Shown here: in pieces, positions 34,100-45,796 of the stretch
How positions within the stretch are numbered: the first letter of the stretch is position 1
How the letters are laid out: every line of letters starts with the position of its first letter
Source of the DNA: Carettochelys insculpta
Taxonomy: Eukaryota > Chordata > Testudines > Carettochelyidae
Length of the DNA stretch: 64,000 nucleotides
Direction of reading: 5' to 3'
Assembly (NCBI RefSeq): GCF_033958435.1
Contig: NC_134152.1
Span: 20,248,001 to 20,312,000, forward strand
Made by a program: the position numbers and the translations under genes
Notes under the pieces: model-generated
Seen by the model: the letters and a program-made list of their open reading frames with translations, nothing else
What the model was told of the DNA's origin: nothing
The model's database searches: none

Positions 34100-35560
34100 A
34101 TAGGGGTCACTCTCAGTTGGCCCTGATCTGGTGCTCCTTGGTGCCCTGTATGGCCCACAGGGCAGAGCTGTGGTCCAGCATCAGCTCCTCATGCATGCGC
34201 CACCGGCAGCTGTGGACTCGGCCTGGTGGTGAGATGGAGGTGGTCCAGTCCTCAGATGGTGTGTCCAACTGTGAGGTAGACAAGGAGGAGAGATGTTGAG
34301 TCATTCATGCCACACAGCCCTTAAGGCCCTGCCCTGCACTCTGGGCAGTGACCAACAGCCTTGGGCCAGAGAACAGGACTTGTCCCTGGAACAAAGCCAT
34401 GTGTGGCTCTGCACAGCAGACCCTGTCACACAGGGGCTCCACATTGCCTCTGGGACCATGCTGCCTACTGTGCCTTCCCTGCCCCAAGTCAACAGGCTGG
34501 TGGCCAACAGGGGCGTCCAGCCACAGAGGGGCCTGCTCATGGGTGGCAGGGGTACTGAGAGCAGCCTAGCCTTCCTCGGAGCCCCCCCACACACCTGCAA
34601 CATGCAGCACTGCCGGCAGGAGCGGGTGCTGCCTTGCGCCTGCGATCATGCCCATGTGCTGGGTGCCGCACTACTGGGTGTGTCCCACTTCAGGCCAGCG
34701 TTCTTGTGGTTAACTTGCTTCCAACCACGGCAGGTGCTGGGGGGCCAGACCCCTGCACCCCAGGCTTGGCAGCAGGATGCTGCCCATGCCAGGTGACTGT
34801 CTGCTGGGTCTGGGTAGCACGCACTCCTGCTGCACATTGTTGCACGTGCTGGGAGCACAGTGCGGAACGCTCGCAGCATGCCACATCTGCGCAAGCCTCC
34901 CACACCCTGGGGTGCATGAGATTTGGGGTACTTACCAGTGGGACCCTCACCCAGCTCCAGTGACCAGGTCCGAGATGAGGATGAGGCGGCTGGCCTCTGA
35001 GTCCAGCTCCAGCTCGGCAGGGGTTGGGGCTCAGATGCCTCCTTCTGCAGGGGTTCCTGCTGCAGTGTGCGGGGCCTCAAGCCTGGTATCAAGGCTCAGG
35101 CTCAGGGGTGATGTGTGTGTCCCTGCCCCCACCAAGGGCGCTGTTCAGCTCCCTGTAGGAGGGGCATGTTGAGGGTCCTGCCCTGGAGCATCAAGCAGCA
35201 TCCTGCACCCATGCATACCCCTGGTGGAGCTCCTTTACATTTACCCAGACAGCTCCAGGGTGCGGTGAGGGTGGCGCCATTCCGCTGGGGCAGTGGTGAT
35301 TCTGTTATAAATCTCTGCATTTCTGCGGTGGGCCTTGGGGTCCTGCAGGCATTCCACCTCTGCCCCCACGTCCAGGAGGGCCTGGATTCCCACCCGGCTC
35401 CAAAAGAGGACACGGCATTTGGACCCCTGGAGTGGGTCCTGTTCCATCTTAGACTGCTCCCTTGAGGGCCTTGGAGGGTCTCGGTGGACCTCTGCCATCG
35501 CTGATCACTGTGCACGTGTGGCTGTGATGGCATGGGACACGGCAGATGGTAGCTCTGCCA
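34100..35560 (-). pseudogene. Harbinger Myb/trihelix-like accessory protein remnant
   Basis: On the minus strand the frame at 35241-35498 reads WSRVGIQALLDVGAEVECLQ and then HRRNAEIYNRIT, which fits the Myb/trihelix DNA-binding domain (W-x-x-x-E-x-x-x-L-L and R-R-N-x-x-x-Y-x-x-I) of the Harbinger accessory protein that brings the transposase to the nucleus and the ends. The region downstream on that strand is acidic/serine-rich in one frame (ELELDSEASRL), and near 34113-34304 a C-terminal helix-like piece (WRMHEELMLDHSSALWAIQG) remains. Several frameshifts split it. Confidence 0.7.
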
Positions 35561-35893
35561 CTTGCATGTTCTGAGCTTCCTACCATGGGGTTTCCTGAGC
35601 ACGCTGTGGCTTTAAGAATGGCCAGAGCCAGGAACTATAGCGCACTGATTGCTGTGGTCAGGGTGTCCACTGGAGCACCTGTCCAGCATCCTCGAGGCCT
35701 TTTCTGTCGATAGAAGTCCCTCCAGAATGTCGAGACTGGCATTTTGTCGACAGATCTCTGTCAACAGTAGTGATTTTCCTCACGGGGAGTGGGGTATCCA
35801 CAAAGGTACTGTGTTCTGTCGACAGAACGCTCTTTGCAATCTGGATGCTCTGGGGAATTTGTCGACAAAACGACCACAATCTAGACATAGTCT

Positions 35894-36789
35894 GAGAATA
35901 TTGTGTGTAAATTAAATTGCTAGTCTCCAGCAGAATTAACTTTGCACGCTCCAGTTTACTCAATCTTCCCCTCCTTGCTGTTTTCTCTTTTCTTGTGCAA
36001 GAAGACAGTTCTTTTTATAATAATCACTCAGTGAGAAAAGCATCTTTATTCTTTTATGTAAAAAAAAATCAGATATAAATTAAATGAATACATAAATCAG
36101 AGGGAAAAGTGAACCGTTGTCTTTAATCTGAGTTTATATTTTATTTTACTTTCAGCTCTTTCATTCCAAACACAAGTAAATTTAATTTGGAAGAGAATGA
36201 CAAGAAATTGCTGAAATTCACAAATTTATTTATTTATTTATTTATTAAATTCTCAGCCCAGAATCTGGATCGATTTATATATGCATATACATATGTATTT
36301 ATTTAACCACATCCCTAATATGAGTAATGGACTTGATCATTTTCTTTGCTCTTTCCACTCACTCATTTAATCAGTGATTATTGTTTTCATCAAAATGGTA
36401 GTAAAATGGGAAGATGATGATCTGTGTAAATATGCAACAGCTGTCAAACATGGAAACACAAAGTAGGCAGCATCTTCCTGTATTGTATGAAATCACAGTG
36501 CTTAGATAAACCTAAAAATCCATAATCTTTTGATTTTAATAATTAAATATCCTTGGATATTCACAGCTGTTTAGAAAAACACTCAATCTCTTTAACTTTT
36601 ATTGAGATCTTTGTAGCAAGTACAAATATTGGGATGGACCCCTTTTAAAATTTAAACATACTCACTATTAACTCCTCCTCCAGTTGCCACACACTTGTGG
36701 CCAAGCATATCGTAACTTCCTTAAGTCAGAACTTAACGTTTGTGTGCTGGATGAAGGCTGCCACTCAGTCCCTTAAACAGGGTGGATCC
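35894..36789. other. Intronic stretch with a small ATTT microsatellite
   Basis: Very AT-rich. A (TTTA)n run lies at about 36223-36246 (tttatttatttatttattta). No coding signal. Confidence 0.5.
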
Positions 36790-37246
36790 ATATTAGATGG
36801 AGTTGGAACCCCAAGGCATGCACGCATCTCTTGAGCCTCTGTCTGTTAGCAGTGTCTGTTTGGCCTGTGCATGTGCTCTGGAGAATGAAGAGAAGATGGC
36901 GCTGCACAGGCAAACAGCCCCTCGGTTCTCTGCCCTCTGCTGCCTCATCCTGTCACTGAGCTCTAGTGTGTCCACCTCATGTTTTGTACTTGTGGTTTAG
37001 TTAGTTTATTGTATCTGATTAATGTTGTTGGTATAGAATTAAATAACGGACTCATAAATAGGAGAGTGACAGGAAGACGCCCCACTCGTTCTCAAGATAG
37101 AATTAATTAGATTGCTGTGAGAAGTTTTGCCCCCCCACTTTTTTTTTGTCCTCCCCATTTTTTTTCTGGGAAGCTTTTCTGGCCTGGCTGGGTTTACCTG
37201 GCTAGCAAGGTTTCAAATGCTGCCTCTCTTGTCAGGCGGCTAACCT

Positions 37247-37385
37247 GATCAGCGATGGCCACTCTGAGTGTTTCCATTTCTTGGGAGAGCCCCACATCTT
37301 TCCAAAGTATAACACTAGCCTGATTCTAAAATCTAGAGCTAGGAAGAATCAAGAGACTGAAGTGAAACGGCTGCTGAGCAAGCAC
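37247..37385 (+). pseudogene. Ancient DIRS gag-like remnant
   Basis: The frame beginning ctg atc agc gat ggc reads ISDGHSECFHFLGEPHIF, then SRARKNQETEVKRLL. These align one for one with ASDGHSQCIRCLGESHVT and SARKDREMQLKMLL of DIRS copy 1 gag. Two of the zinc-type cysteines are gone. The product would be short and inactive. Confidence 0.75.
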
Positions 37386-37969
37386 TCCCTCTGAATGGCT
37401 TCCGAGTCTGGTCACTAGACACCATCTCCGGTACATCAGTCTCCGGGCAGATCTAGTGCCCCTTTAATTTTGGCAGAGGTCTGGCCTAAGAAGCCAAGAT
37501 CTGAGAGGGCTGTGAAGAAGAGGCACTTGGTCTTCCACAACCAGGAAGAACCAGTCTGCTAGTCTGCTGTGTCAGAGGCCTCCACCTTTAAGCATGGTAT
37601 CACGGAAGCATAAGACTCTTCCTCTCATACCAGCAGATCAAGAACATCCTGGAGCACTTCAGGGAGCTGGTGCTGTCCCACTCTTGATCAGCACCATCTC
37701 TTTCAGACTAAACAAGAATTTCGACTCAGCTCCATCAATGCTGATAAAACAGAAGCACGCTCCTTTGGCCTTGGTGTTTACTCTCTCCAAATCCACTGCA
37801 CCATTAGAATACACCTGCTTGATAGGGGTACAATATATACCACTAAACAGAAGCAAATCAACTGAAATCACTGATTGTCAGACATGAAAGAGGTTCAACC
37901 ACTGATGTCACAATCTCTGAACCTTTTCTGCTTTTAGCCCCCTTGGATTAATTGCTAGATTTAAAAAAA

Positions 37970-38735
37970 AAGAGTTATCTATTAGTTTTATTAAGGTCCA
38001 TCTCACTGGGATATCAACACTGCATTATCCAGCAGAGAGGTTTTCTGTTTTTGCACACCCTGTGTTCTCAAGATGTATTAACAGTTTAGGGAATCTGTTC
38101 TTCCCAGGTCAAGATTCTGCTCAGACTTGGGTTCTCAGCCTGATACTTACTAGCATGATGTGAATTCTGTTTCAATGTATGACAGCGTGCTCCTTGTTTC
38201 TCTTATTTATGAAGACAGCCTTTCCAGTAATCACCTCAGCCCACAGGGTTGGGGAGAAAAATTGAGTCTTAGTAGAAGACTTTCACCTCCACCATTTACA
38301 ATATTTTTCAAGGTGTCCTTCTGTCTACACCCAAAATTCTTACCTAAGGTGCTGTCAGATTTCCATCCTAACCAGCCATGTTCATCAACCAGTATTTTTC
38401 CCTTATCAGCATAAACCTCTTTGAAAGATTTCCCTTTGAACATTAGGTGAATGATGGGCTTTAGCCTTTTATCTGCATAGGACCAGGCAGTTTCTCAGAA
38501 TCACCTAGATTCTTTATCTTCATTTCAGAAAAATAAGTTGTTCATGACCTCTTCCCAGAGATTGTCAAGGTGGATCTCTGGGTGTATTACTGTTTCCCAT
38601 GATGCATCTGATGCTCTGCTTTACCAAGTCGCTAACAACTTCCACAGCTTTACTCTGGAGCAGTCCAGTGTTTGAGATGTGCAGAACTGCTACATGTGCT
38701 ACATTCCATATCTTTTGTAAAGACTGTGCCTTGGA
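37970..38735 (+). pseudogene. Ancient DIRS tyrosine recombinase remnant
   Basis: Segments aligned with copy 1 in order: LSISFIKVHLTGIS with LSLSSLKVHLAAIL; VFAHPVFSRCINSLGNLF with VFAHPMVTRFLKGLVNLY; MKTAFPVITSAHRVGE with IKTTFLLAITSARRVSE (box I arginine kept, 38245-38247); LHPKFLPKVLSDFHPNQP with LHPAFVPKVSSEFHINEP; LAFYLHRTRQFLRIT with LAFYIDRTKSFRKTD; and FEMCRTATCATFHIFCKDCAL with LKDICRAATWSSYDTFAKHYAL. The catalytic tyrosine has become cysteine (tgt, 38725-38727). Frames change repeatedly. Confidence 0.8.
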
Positions 38736-39050
38736 CCATGTGCTATCAGCACTGATGTGGCACTTGGTTCTGCTCTGCTGTGTTGTGTCTTGGACTTGAT
38801 TCTGCTTTGGACTCTACTTGTGGGACAGTCAAATGAAGAAGGACCTGAGAACGTTTTGCCAACAGCCCTGTGTGCCAGCAGAGCATTGTGTGAGATTGCG
38901 TGGAACATGTGCACAAGTTGAATGGAAATAATGGAGAATCTCCAGTAAAGGGCTGAAGAGGTGCATGTGCACTTGAATTTGAGCACCCATAGCAGTAACA
39001 TCTTGTAGAACCAGTTACTGAATAAAATAAGTAACCTTTTCTTCCTATGA

Positions 39051-39592
39051 TGGATGTGCCACAAGTAAAAGGAGATTACTAAACAACAGTTATCTTGATG
39101 AATGTCTTTCAACAAGTATGTTGATGATGTAAATAAGACAGATTGGACACCATCTGTCAGGAATCCTGCTTTATATCCACTGGACATATTAATAAACTGT
39201 GGCCATAGAGGCAAATATAAGATTGCAAAGGGTCTCCCTGAGAAACTATGACCTATTTTGTGTAATAAATAAGCTAGGAAATACCATTATGCCCCAGAGG
39301 ATGGTATAGCAGGGAACTAATTTAAGGTTGTTAACATGTGTTGACTAATGTGTTATCATCATACCTTCAAGTTCTAGTCAGACAAGGTCTGAGGAGACAT
39401 CTGTTATGGTTTCTTTGGGCATACTCTTGGAAGATGGGGCCCTGTTCTTTTCTCACTAACATTGTAATCAAGATTAACTCTTTTGAAGTCAATGCACTTC
39501 TGGTAGTCTAAATGAGTCTGACAAACTTCTACAAGTAAGAGGGTTATGATTTAGGGAATGAAAATGTTCAGGTAAATAACAGGAGGAATGTA
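39051..39592. other. Intronic stretch with no recognised feature
   Basis: No repeat edge or coding signal recognised. Confidence 0.4.
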
Positions 39593-40002
39593 AAGGTTGT
39601 ACTACCTCATCTGGCACCTTCGGGACCTGAGTGGTCCCAAGCAGGGAGATATGTCGGGCGAAGGGAGGTTGGGCCACTTCTCCAGGGCTTCCCCACAGGG
39701 CTGCTGGGCTTCCCTCTCTCCGCTCAGTCCAGCAGGGGTCCCTGTGGCTGATGATGGGGCTGCACACCCTATCTGGCTCCCAGCTTCAAGGCTACCAGTG
39801 TTCCCCCGCCCTGGGCCTGGGTCCTTGTGTCTGGGGATGTTGGCGAGGCTCCACACCACTCCAGCCAGCTCCCAGCCAAAGGGCTGCCACAGTTCCTCTC
39901 GCTGGGGTCCTGCAGCTGCTCTTGGGTCCAGCAACATCCTTTATCCTGCTGGACAAGGATGTTGCCATACCAGAGAGTGCCGGATGTGGGAGTTTGAACC
40001 TG
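39593..40002. repeat. Inverted-terminal-repeat DNA element, GC-rich family
   Basis: Left end aggttgtactacctcatctg (then gcac) and right end gtgccggatgtgggagtttg (then aacct) are complements with few differences. The left end equals that of 18070, so the two belong to one family. About 410 bases long with no coding capacity. Confidence 0.7.
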
Positions 40003-42119
40003 TATTCTTCCAGAGAAGTGATGGGAAGAGAGAACACTATGCCTTTATATTATTGTGAAAGCTAACAGTATAAATAAGTTAATGGTCAAGATGCTGTATA
40101 CTTACAAATAACTAGTATAGTCAGGTCTTCTTGCTGGATCTCAAGAGATATTTACTATAAAGCAGGGATAGATGGCATCTCTCAGTCCACCAGTCTTCTC
40201 CGTCTGTGGATAAAGCCTTTAATTCAGGAAAGCCAACAAATGGGCAAGTGCTAGGAGAAAAAAGGCCTACTTTTCAACAACATGTACTGAAGCAGTCCGT
40301 CCCCGTCCCCCCCGCGCCGGCCCTTGGAAGGTTAAAATTAGCTGAACAACCTCGTTAATTTGAGCAGCCCAAGGCACCAATCTCCTTTCACAGTGATTTC
40401 ACCGTGAATAGAAATAGGATTGCTTTAAACTGCACATCTGACATCTTCAGGTGCAATATTATTCCCTTTTCTCGGTGAGGTTCTGTCAAACTCATCCTTA
40501 TTTTGTGTGTTGCACGCAGATGATGAAAACCCAACTTCCATACCAAAGGTATTTAAAACATCACAGAGGATGAACAATATAATGTTAAAGTATCATTTCT
40601 GCATGGAAAACACCACAGATAGCTTGAGCACATTAGCTTCAAAATCTGCATAAAATCACTATGTACAATCTGAATAGAAAAAGTTAGTAACTTTCCTACC
40701 CGGACTCACTAATTTCGTCAGCCTGCCTAGGTTACTGTTGTTATGAAAAGCTCAACTGTTGTCGTCTATCTTTACCACAGCTTTCTTCGAAAATTGCTGA
40801 CTAAAGCTTTAACACCAGCTAATACTGAAAGATTAGCTAAAGTGCTTTGACAGGCAGGACCTGTTGAGCTTCCTGCAAATCTACTTGATTACACGAGGCT
40901 AGTTTTCCATTATATTCTTCACAGTTATGCACACAGTCACTTACCAGTCTAGCTCTGATTGTGACATTAATTTGGACTGAAGAATTGATATTTTGGCCAC
41001 AGCTGTGGTCTCTGACACTCTGCTCAGGAGACACGGGGAAAATGGAAAAGGATAGCTGCTCTCTTTGTGCTTTGCTTGGGGTAAAAGCAAAGGGACAGTG
41101 AGTTTAAACAGAGTACCACTTTATTTGCCCACATATGTCCTGGGAGAGATTCTCAGGTGTTTTATGTGATGCCTGGGCCTCCACTGGATGTATAAGGCAT
41201 GTATGTTGTCCTTTGTTTATATGAACCGAGGATGTGGCAATCTGTTTGCAAGACATAATGGCATAATGTACATGTATGGTGGGGAAACTGAAGCATGAAT
41301 TCAGCCCGTTAGACGTTATCAGTTTTCACCTTTATAAATTTTCAGACAGAATCAGGCAACGTCCCTGGAGCCCAGTGACTCAAAAGGGTCTGGGACTTCC
41401 AGCTGTTGCGTCTGCTACTGCAGCAGTAGCAGCAACTGGAGCTCTGGGGCCTTTAGATTGCCGCTGGAGTCCCAGGAGGTGTGCTCTGGGTGGCTCTAAG
41501 TGCTGGCTGTGAAGGGAGTGGGCATGGCATCATCGGTGCAGCTCTGAGAGCTGGGTAGCCCCAGCCGTACCCATTCCACCCAGGGCTCCACCCTATCTAG
41601 AACGTAGAGCCCCACACACATACCTTGCCTAGGGGCCCAGCAATTCTCTCAGTCTCCCTATACAGAATCATTGTCACTCTCCGATTCTGATCATACGTAC
41701 ATGCTAGATAACATCTCACATTACACCTACCACCTCTGCAGCTAGCCAGATTTTTAGAATTTGTTTTTCATTCTCCATTCTGTGTTATAAATTATTAACA
41801 CTACATCAATATTACATCAACACGACTCAACATTAAGATAGCTAGCATAACTTAACCCTTATTTTCGGCCATTCAGCCTTTTCATCTTATTTTGATATTG
41901 TAACTCAGTATACATGGATCATCCTAAATTATTCATGAGCATACTCTTTCTATTGTATTTTAGTAGGAATGTTAAGGGGAACAATATGATCTTAATGTCA
42001 GCATATTCTTACCTCTCTCCAACTTGGATTTTCAGGGGACCTTGTGCTCAAAGTTTAGCTTCACATTTGTAAATAATTAAAAAGTCTGGGAAGTAGGTTT
42101 GCTAGTTGTGTTTGGAGGT
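40003..42119. other. Intronic stretch with no firm feature
   Basis: A C-rich patch at 40296-40320 and a GC-rich area at 41340-41600 may be repeat remnants, but no ends are visible. Confidence 0.4.
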
Positions 42120-42292
42120 GCTGTATTCAGTGAGTGGTCTCACAGCAACTCAGAACCCAGACTCCGGTCCAAACCTTAACATCTGCTCTGCAATTTTTTG
42201 CAGCCAGAGCCCTACAAACCCAAGTCAGCTGATCCAATTCAACCCTGGCTGAGCCAAGCATGTCTTACTGCAGTGTAGACATACCCTTACAG
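42120..42292. repeat. Fragment of a non-autonomous DNA element
   Basis: Ends in gcagtgtagacatacccttac, a terminal sequence type (complement gtatgtctacactgc) shared in style with the ends at 52694 and 54316. The opposite end is missing. Confidence 0.55.
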
Positions 42293-42417
42293 CCAACTTT
42301 TCTTCTGCAGTGGAGAAATGGGGTGCAAACAAGATGGCTTTCCCTATCCATCTTCACTGTTTCCTGTTGGTTCAGTCTCTTGTTATGAACTTCAGCAACT
42401 CTCACTTCTATTAGATC

Positions 42418-42500
42418 AGGGGTTTGCAATCTGCGGCTCCAGAGCTGCAAACATCTCTTTAAGGACTTCTTTGTGGCCCCCAAAGCTATAATTACAAAGT
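42418..42500. repeat. hAT-like fragment
   Basis: Begins caggggtttgcaatctgcgg, a hAT-like end; the opposite end is absent. Confidence 0.45.
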
Positions 42501-43081
42501 AAAAAAACCTTCTCATGATTATTTTGGTACTTCAGTGAATGTGTAAAAGCTGAACAATGAACAACTCATGTCTAAATAGCAAACGATATGTGGTCTTGAA
42601 ACATTGGATAACTATCCCTTTAATATGCGCAGCGCATGGTAGGATACGTGTGTGCACTGCTTTTAAAGTAGGAGTTACAAAGAGTACGGTTTGACTTTAT
42701 TTCTTAAGGTCTCTCTCGTAGTCACATGCCTTGCAGCTCTTGAATCATTGAGTATTTTAGTGAATTTGAAAAAAAAAATGGCTCTTCTTGCTCTTTTGGT
42801 TGCCAGCACCTGTATTAGATGCTCACTGCCAGGAGGGGTCTTTCTGGCATCTGTGTATTGCTGAGGTGCAGATACCCCGACCATACCTCCTTTTCCTCCT
42901 GCCACTTCCTCAGAGGAAGGCAGTGAGTGGAGCAGCATAAAACTGCACTAGCACAGGACAGAATCTAGATATCCATGTCACTCATTTATTATCAGCCATG
43001 GATGTATTTGTTTGTACGTACAACAAATTCCTCAGGTCTTATTTAAGCAAAAGAGACTTTGAGGCAGGATAAAATAGTCTC

Positions 43082-43241
43082 AGCAGGGGAGCTGTGTTAG
43101 TCTGTAGCCTCACAAAAAACAAGCAGTCCTGGGGAACCTTAAAGACTAACAGTTTTATTTATTAATTAATGAGCTTTCGTGGGTTAGACCCACTTCCTCC
43201 GATTGCCCACGAAAGCTCATTACCTAATAAATAAAAGGTTC
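43082..43241. repeat. Penelope-derived hairpin, copy 1
   Basis: Two facing copies of the Penelope tail: ttaaagactaacag...aatgagctttcgtggg, then cccacgaaagctcattacct and aataaataaaagg. A gtgttagtctgtag end lies at the left. No coding capacity. Confidence 0.8.
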
Positions 43242-43707
43242 AGGGGGCAGGATTAGCAAGTAAAAAACCCAACAAGGTGAAAATAAAATACCGTTAAATA
43301 GGTGAAAAGTCTCCCTCTAGAACAGCATAGAAAACATAACCCACTTGAAAGAATATTTCACACCAGATGACCACCCATCTTATGCAGATGCAAATGGATC
43401 CACGCCCTTTTGCCTTGATCTTTCTCTCATTTACCTCCAGATCACGCACATACATTATGCAAAGCAATATACAAATAACTCAACATAAGGTGAAACTTGT
43501 TTTGCTAGGCTTGTAAGTTTGTTTTAGTCTATCTTTTTGATCTGACTATCACTGTTTACGAAAAAAATTCCTATTGTGAGTATTCCTATTATCTCTTCTG
43601 TGATCTTCTTGCACCTGCATTTCACAATGACTTTTAAACCCATGCAGTCTCCAGGTTTATAAGTATTCCACTTCTCTAGTAGAAGACTAGAATTAATGTG
43701 GACTAGG

Positions 43708-43940
43708 CAGCGTTTCCTAAAGTTTGGTCCACAGCCCAGTACCAGTCCTTGGGGAAAAAAAATACCAGTACTTAGAAAATATACAGATTATCACTATGTA
43801 CTATTATTTTTGTCAATAAATAATAAACAGTGAAAATTGATTCATTTTTCATTCTTTTTTAAATGTGTTTATATTTTTGGACTGCAAAGAAAGGTACTAA
43901 AAGAAAATATATCCCAACTGTATAAAGTTTGGGAAACCGT
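43708..43940. repeat. hAT-like non-autonomous element with probable target duplication
   Basis: Ends cagcgtttcctaaagtttgg and aaagtttgggaaaccgt are complementary. The eight bases outside, ggactagg and agactaga, agree at six positions, fitting an old 8-base hAT duplication. The interior is AT-rich. Confidence 0.7.
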
Positions 43941-45796
43941 AGACTAGAGTATAAATGCTCAGAAGTATTTCCCATGTGCTTGGAGCTTCACCCCGTGGAG
44001 AGGAGCAGGTGATGCTGGAATTCAGAGTTTCTGCCGTGCTGGTTTGAAACTATTTACCAGAGTTCTGCTTCAAATAACTCTGGCTGAAGTTAGGCCTGAC
44101 TGTGGGTTCTCTTACTTTGGCTGTCTGTTCATATTGTACTGTTGTGTAGACATTATCTTAGCAGTAGGGGAGTCAGTTCAGATTTAAAAAAAATAAATTA
44201 AAAACAACCAACCCAGACTGTTTTTTGCAAATCAAAACCTTTGAGGTTTGAAACAGTTCAGTGAGCTTTCAAATTTATATTGGCATATCCTCTGTGTCTC
44301 TCAGCTTTTCTGTCTATAAGAGGAAATGTCTGATCAGAAACAGGAAATACACCAATATCATAAGGCAGTGTATTCTCCTGAGTTTTACTACCCAGTTTAA
44401 CAGATACACATGCTGGTGGGTCGGTTAGGGTTGAATAAGTACTAGAACTATGGGCTGTTGATCTGAAACACGCTGAACCTTTTTAGGTTTTGGATATTAT
44501 AATTAGGAGCAGTCAAGTCCCATGTTCTAACATTTTTCACTTCACACAGATCCACTGTCAGTTTCATGTTTCCAATGTGATTAGGAATGCCACTGTGGAT
44601 GCGCATCAACAGACTTGCCATCAATAATGAGATAATGCTTGGTTGAACTTGCTGTCTACATGGAGAAATCAACCAGAGAGGGAGGCCTTCCGTTACTGTG
44701 GAGGGAAACACATTTTACTTTATAATTAGCATGTACTTTGTACAGATAAAGAGGGTTTCCCCAGCCTTTATCTAAATTAGACACTTCTCTGCATTTGCCT
44801 GCTGTTGCAATTATGCAATTACAGACATTATTGGTTTGCAAAGGTCATATTCAATGCACTTCGGCCCTTGGATAGTAGGGTGCATAGAGAAAATACTAAA
44901 GCTTTAATGTTCCTGATTATTTGTTTAAAAAAAAATAACTTAAGGCTTCTTTTGTCACAGAGAAAATGGACTAATTTTCATCAATTACCAGTGAAATACT
45001 ATTGAATTTAATGGTGCTGAACCCGGTAACTCAGAACTTGTAGTTTGTGCTTTCATTAGCTGGTATGCAGGGATGCTTTAGTGCAATGGTGTAAAACTTC
45101 TATTATTCAAGCTTTTTAATGATTATGCTATTTTAAAAAAATAAACAAATGTGCACATAACCCAAGCATTCCATAATGTGATACTAGGAAAGGAAGAAAT
45201 GATTGTTGCGATTACACTATTCAGTTCTACTTTAAACACAGAGGTTACTTAAAAATGGGAAAATGTAGTGCTAATTTGCATTGCAGTAAAAGATAGCTGT
45301 TAAAATGTAATTTTTTTTCCTGCTGTCAAGATGAGCAGAGGCCTTTAGAACTGTATTTCAAACTTATGGTTTTGTAAGCTCCATTCTCTTTTTCAAGCTG
45401 CATAAAATTGAATTAACTCTCTAGTACTTTGCAAATGGCAATAAATTAAATCTCACGACATAGCTGAGTGAGACATTATCATTCCATACATTTTACAGAC
45501 AGGCAAACTGAGGGGCAAAGAGAAAAGAGATGTGCCAGTTATGGGATAGTCTCCTGCTGATACTTATGCATATGAAATAAATTTATTTATGTGCCTAAGT
45601 GACTCTTAAGTCTCATTTCTGGGTTACAAGAAGTTAGTAACTAGAGTTTAAGATCTGTAGCTTTTAATCCTTTTTGGTAACCGCCATATACACTGTTGTC
45701 TGAAATATGAGTATACATGCCATATATATATCCAAGTACTTGTGGGTATGTGTAACTTCAATCATCTTAGTCTCAATAACTTCTGTAGAACTACTC
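43941..45796. other. Intronic stretch with no recognised feature
   Basis: AT-rich, unique-looking; no coding signal. Confidence 0.4.

Larger units (their letters stand above)
32160..35893 (+). mobile_element. Decayed autonomous Harbinger (PIF) DNA transposon
   Basis: The ends are imperfect complements: ggggctacgtctagattt at the left and aatctagacatagtctg at the right, with ttctgttgacagagc near the left mirrored by gttctgtcgacagaac near the right. Inside are a Harbinger-type transposase remnant on the plus strand and a Myb/trihelix-like protein remnant on the minus strand, the two-gene set of this superfamily, in convergent orientation. A three-base target duplication is expected; I cannot confirm one. 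Both genes are broken. Confidence 0.85.
36790..39050 (+). mobile_element. Ancient DIRS remnant (copy 3), internally deleted
   Basis: Parts of a DIRS element in the same order as copies 1 and 2 but far more diverged. Left-end-like sequence at 36790-36970 includes the GC-rich cctgtgcatgtgctctggag stretch; a gag-like start lies at 37247-37385, recombinase-like sequence at 37970-38735, and a right-end-like sequence at about 38960-39045 (gagcacccatagcagtaaca, then agttactgaataaaataagt followed by aacc). No RT or RNase H sequence is recognisable between gag and recombinase, leaving about 580 bases in place of several kilobases. Confidence 0.75.

Noticed and set aside
37594..37887. 97-residue open frame inside the ancient DIRS copy
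   Set aside because: Lies between gag-like and recombinase-like parts but matches neither, nor RT; probably a chance frame.
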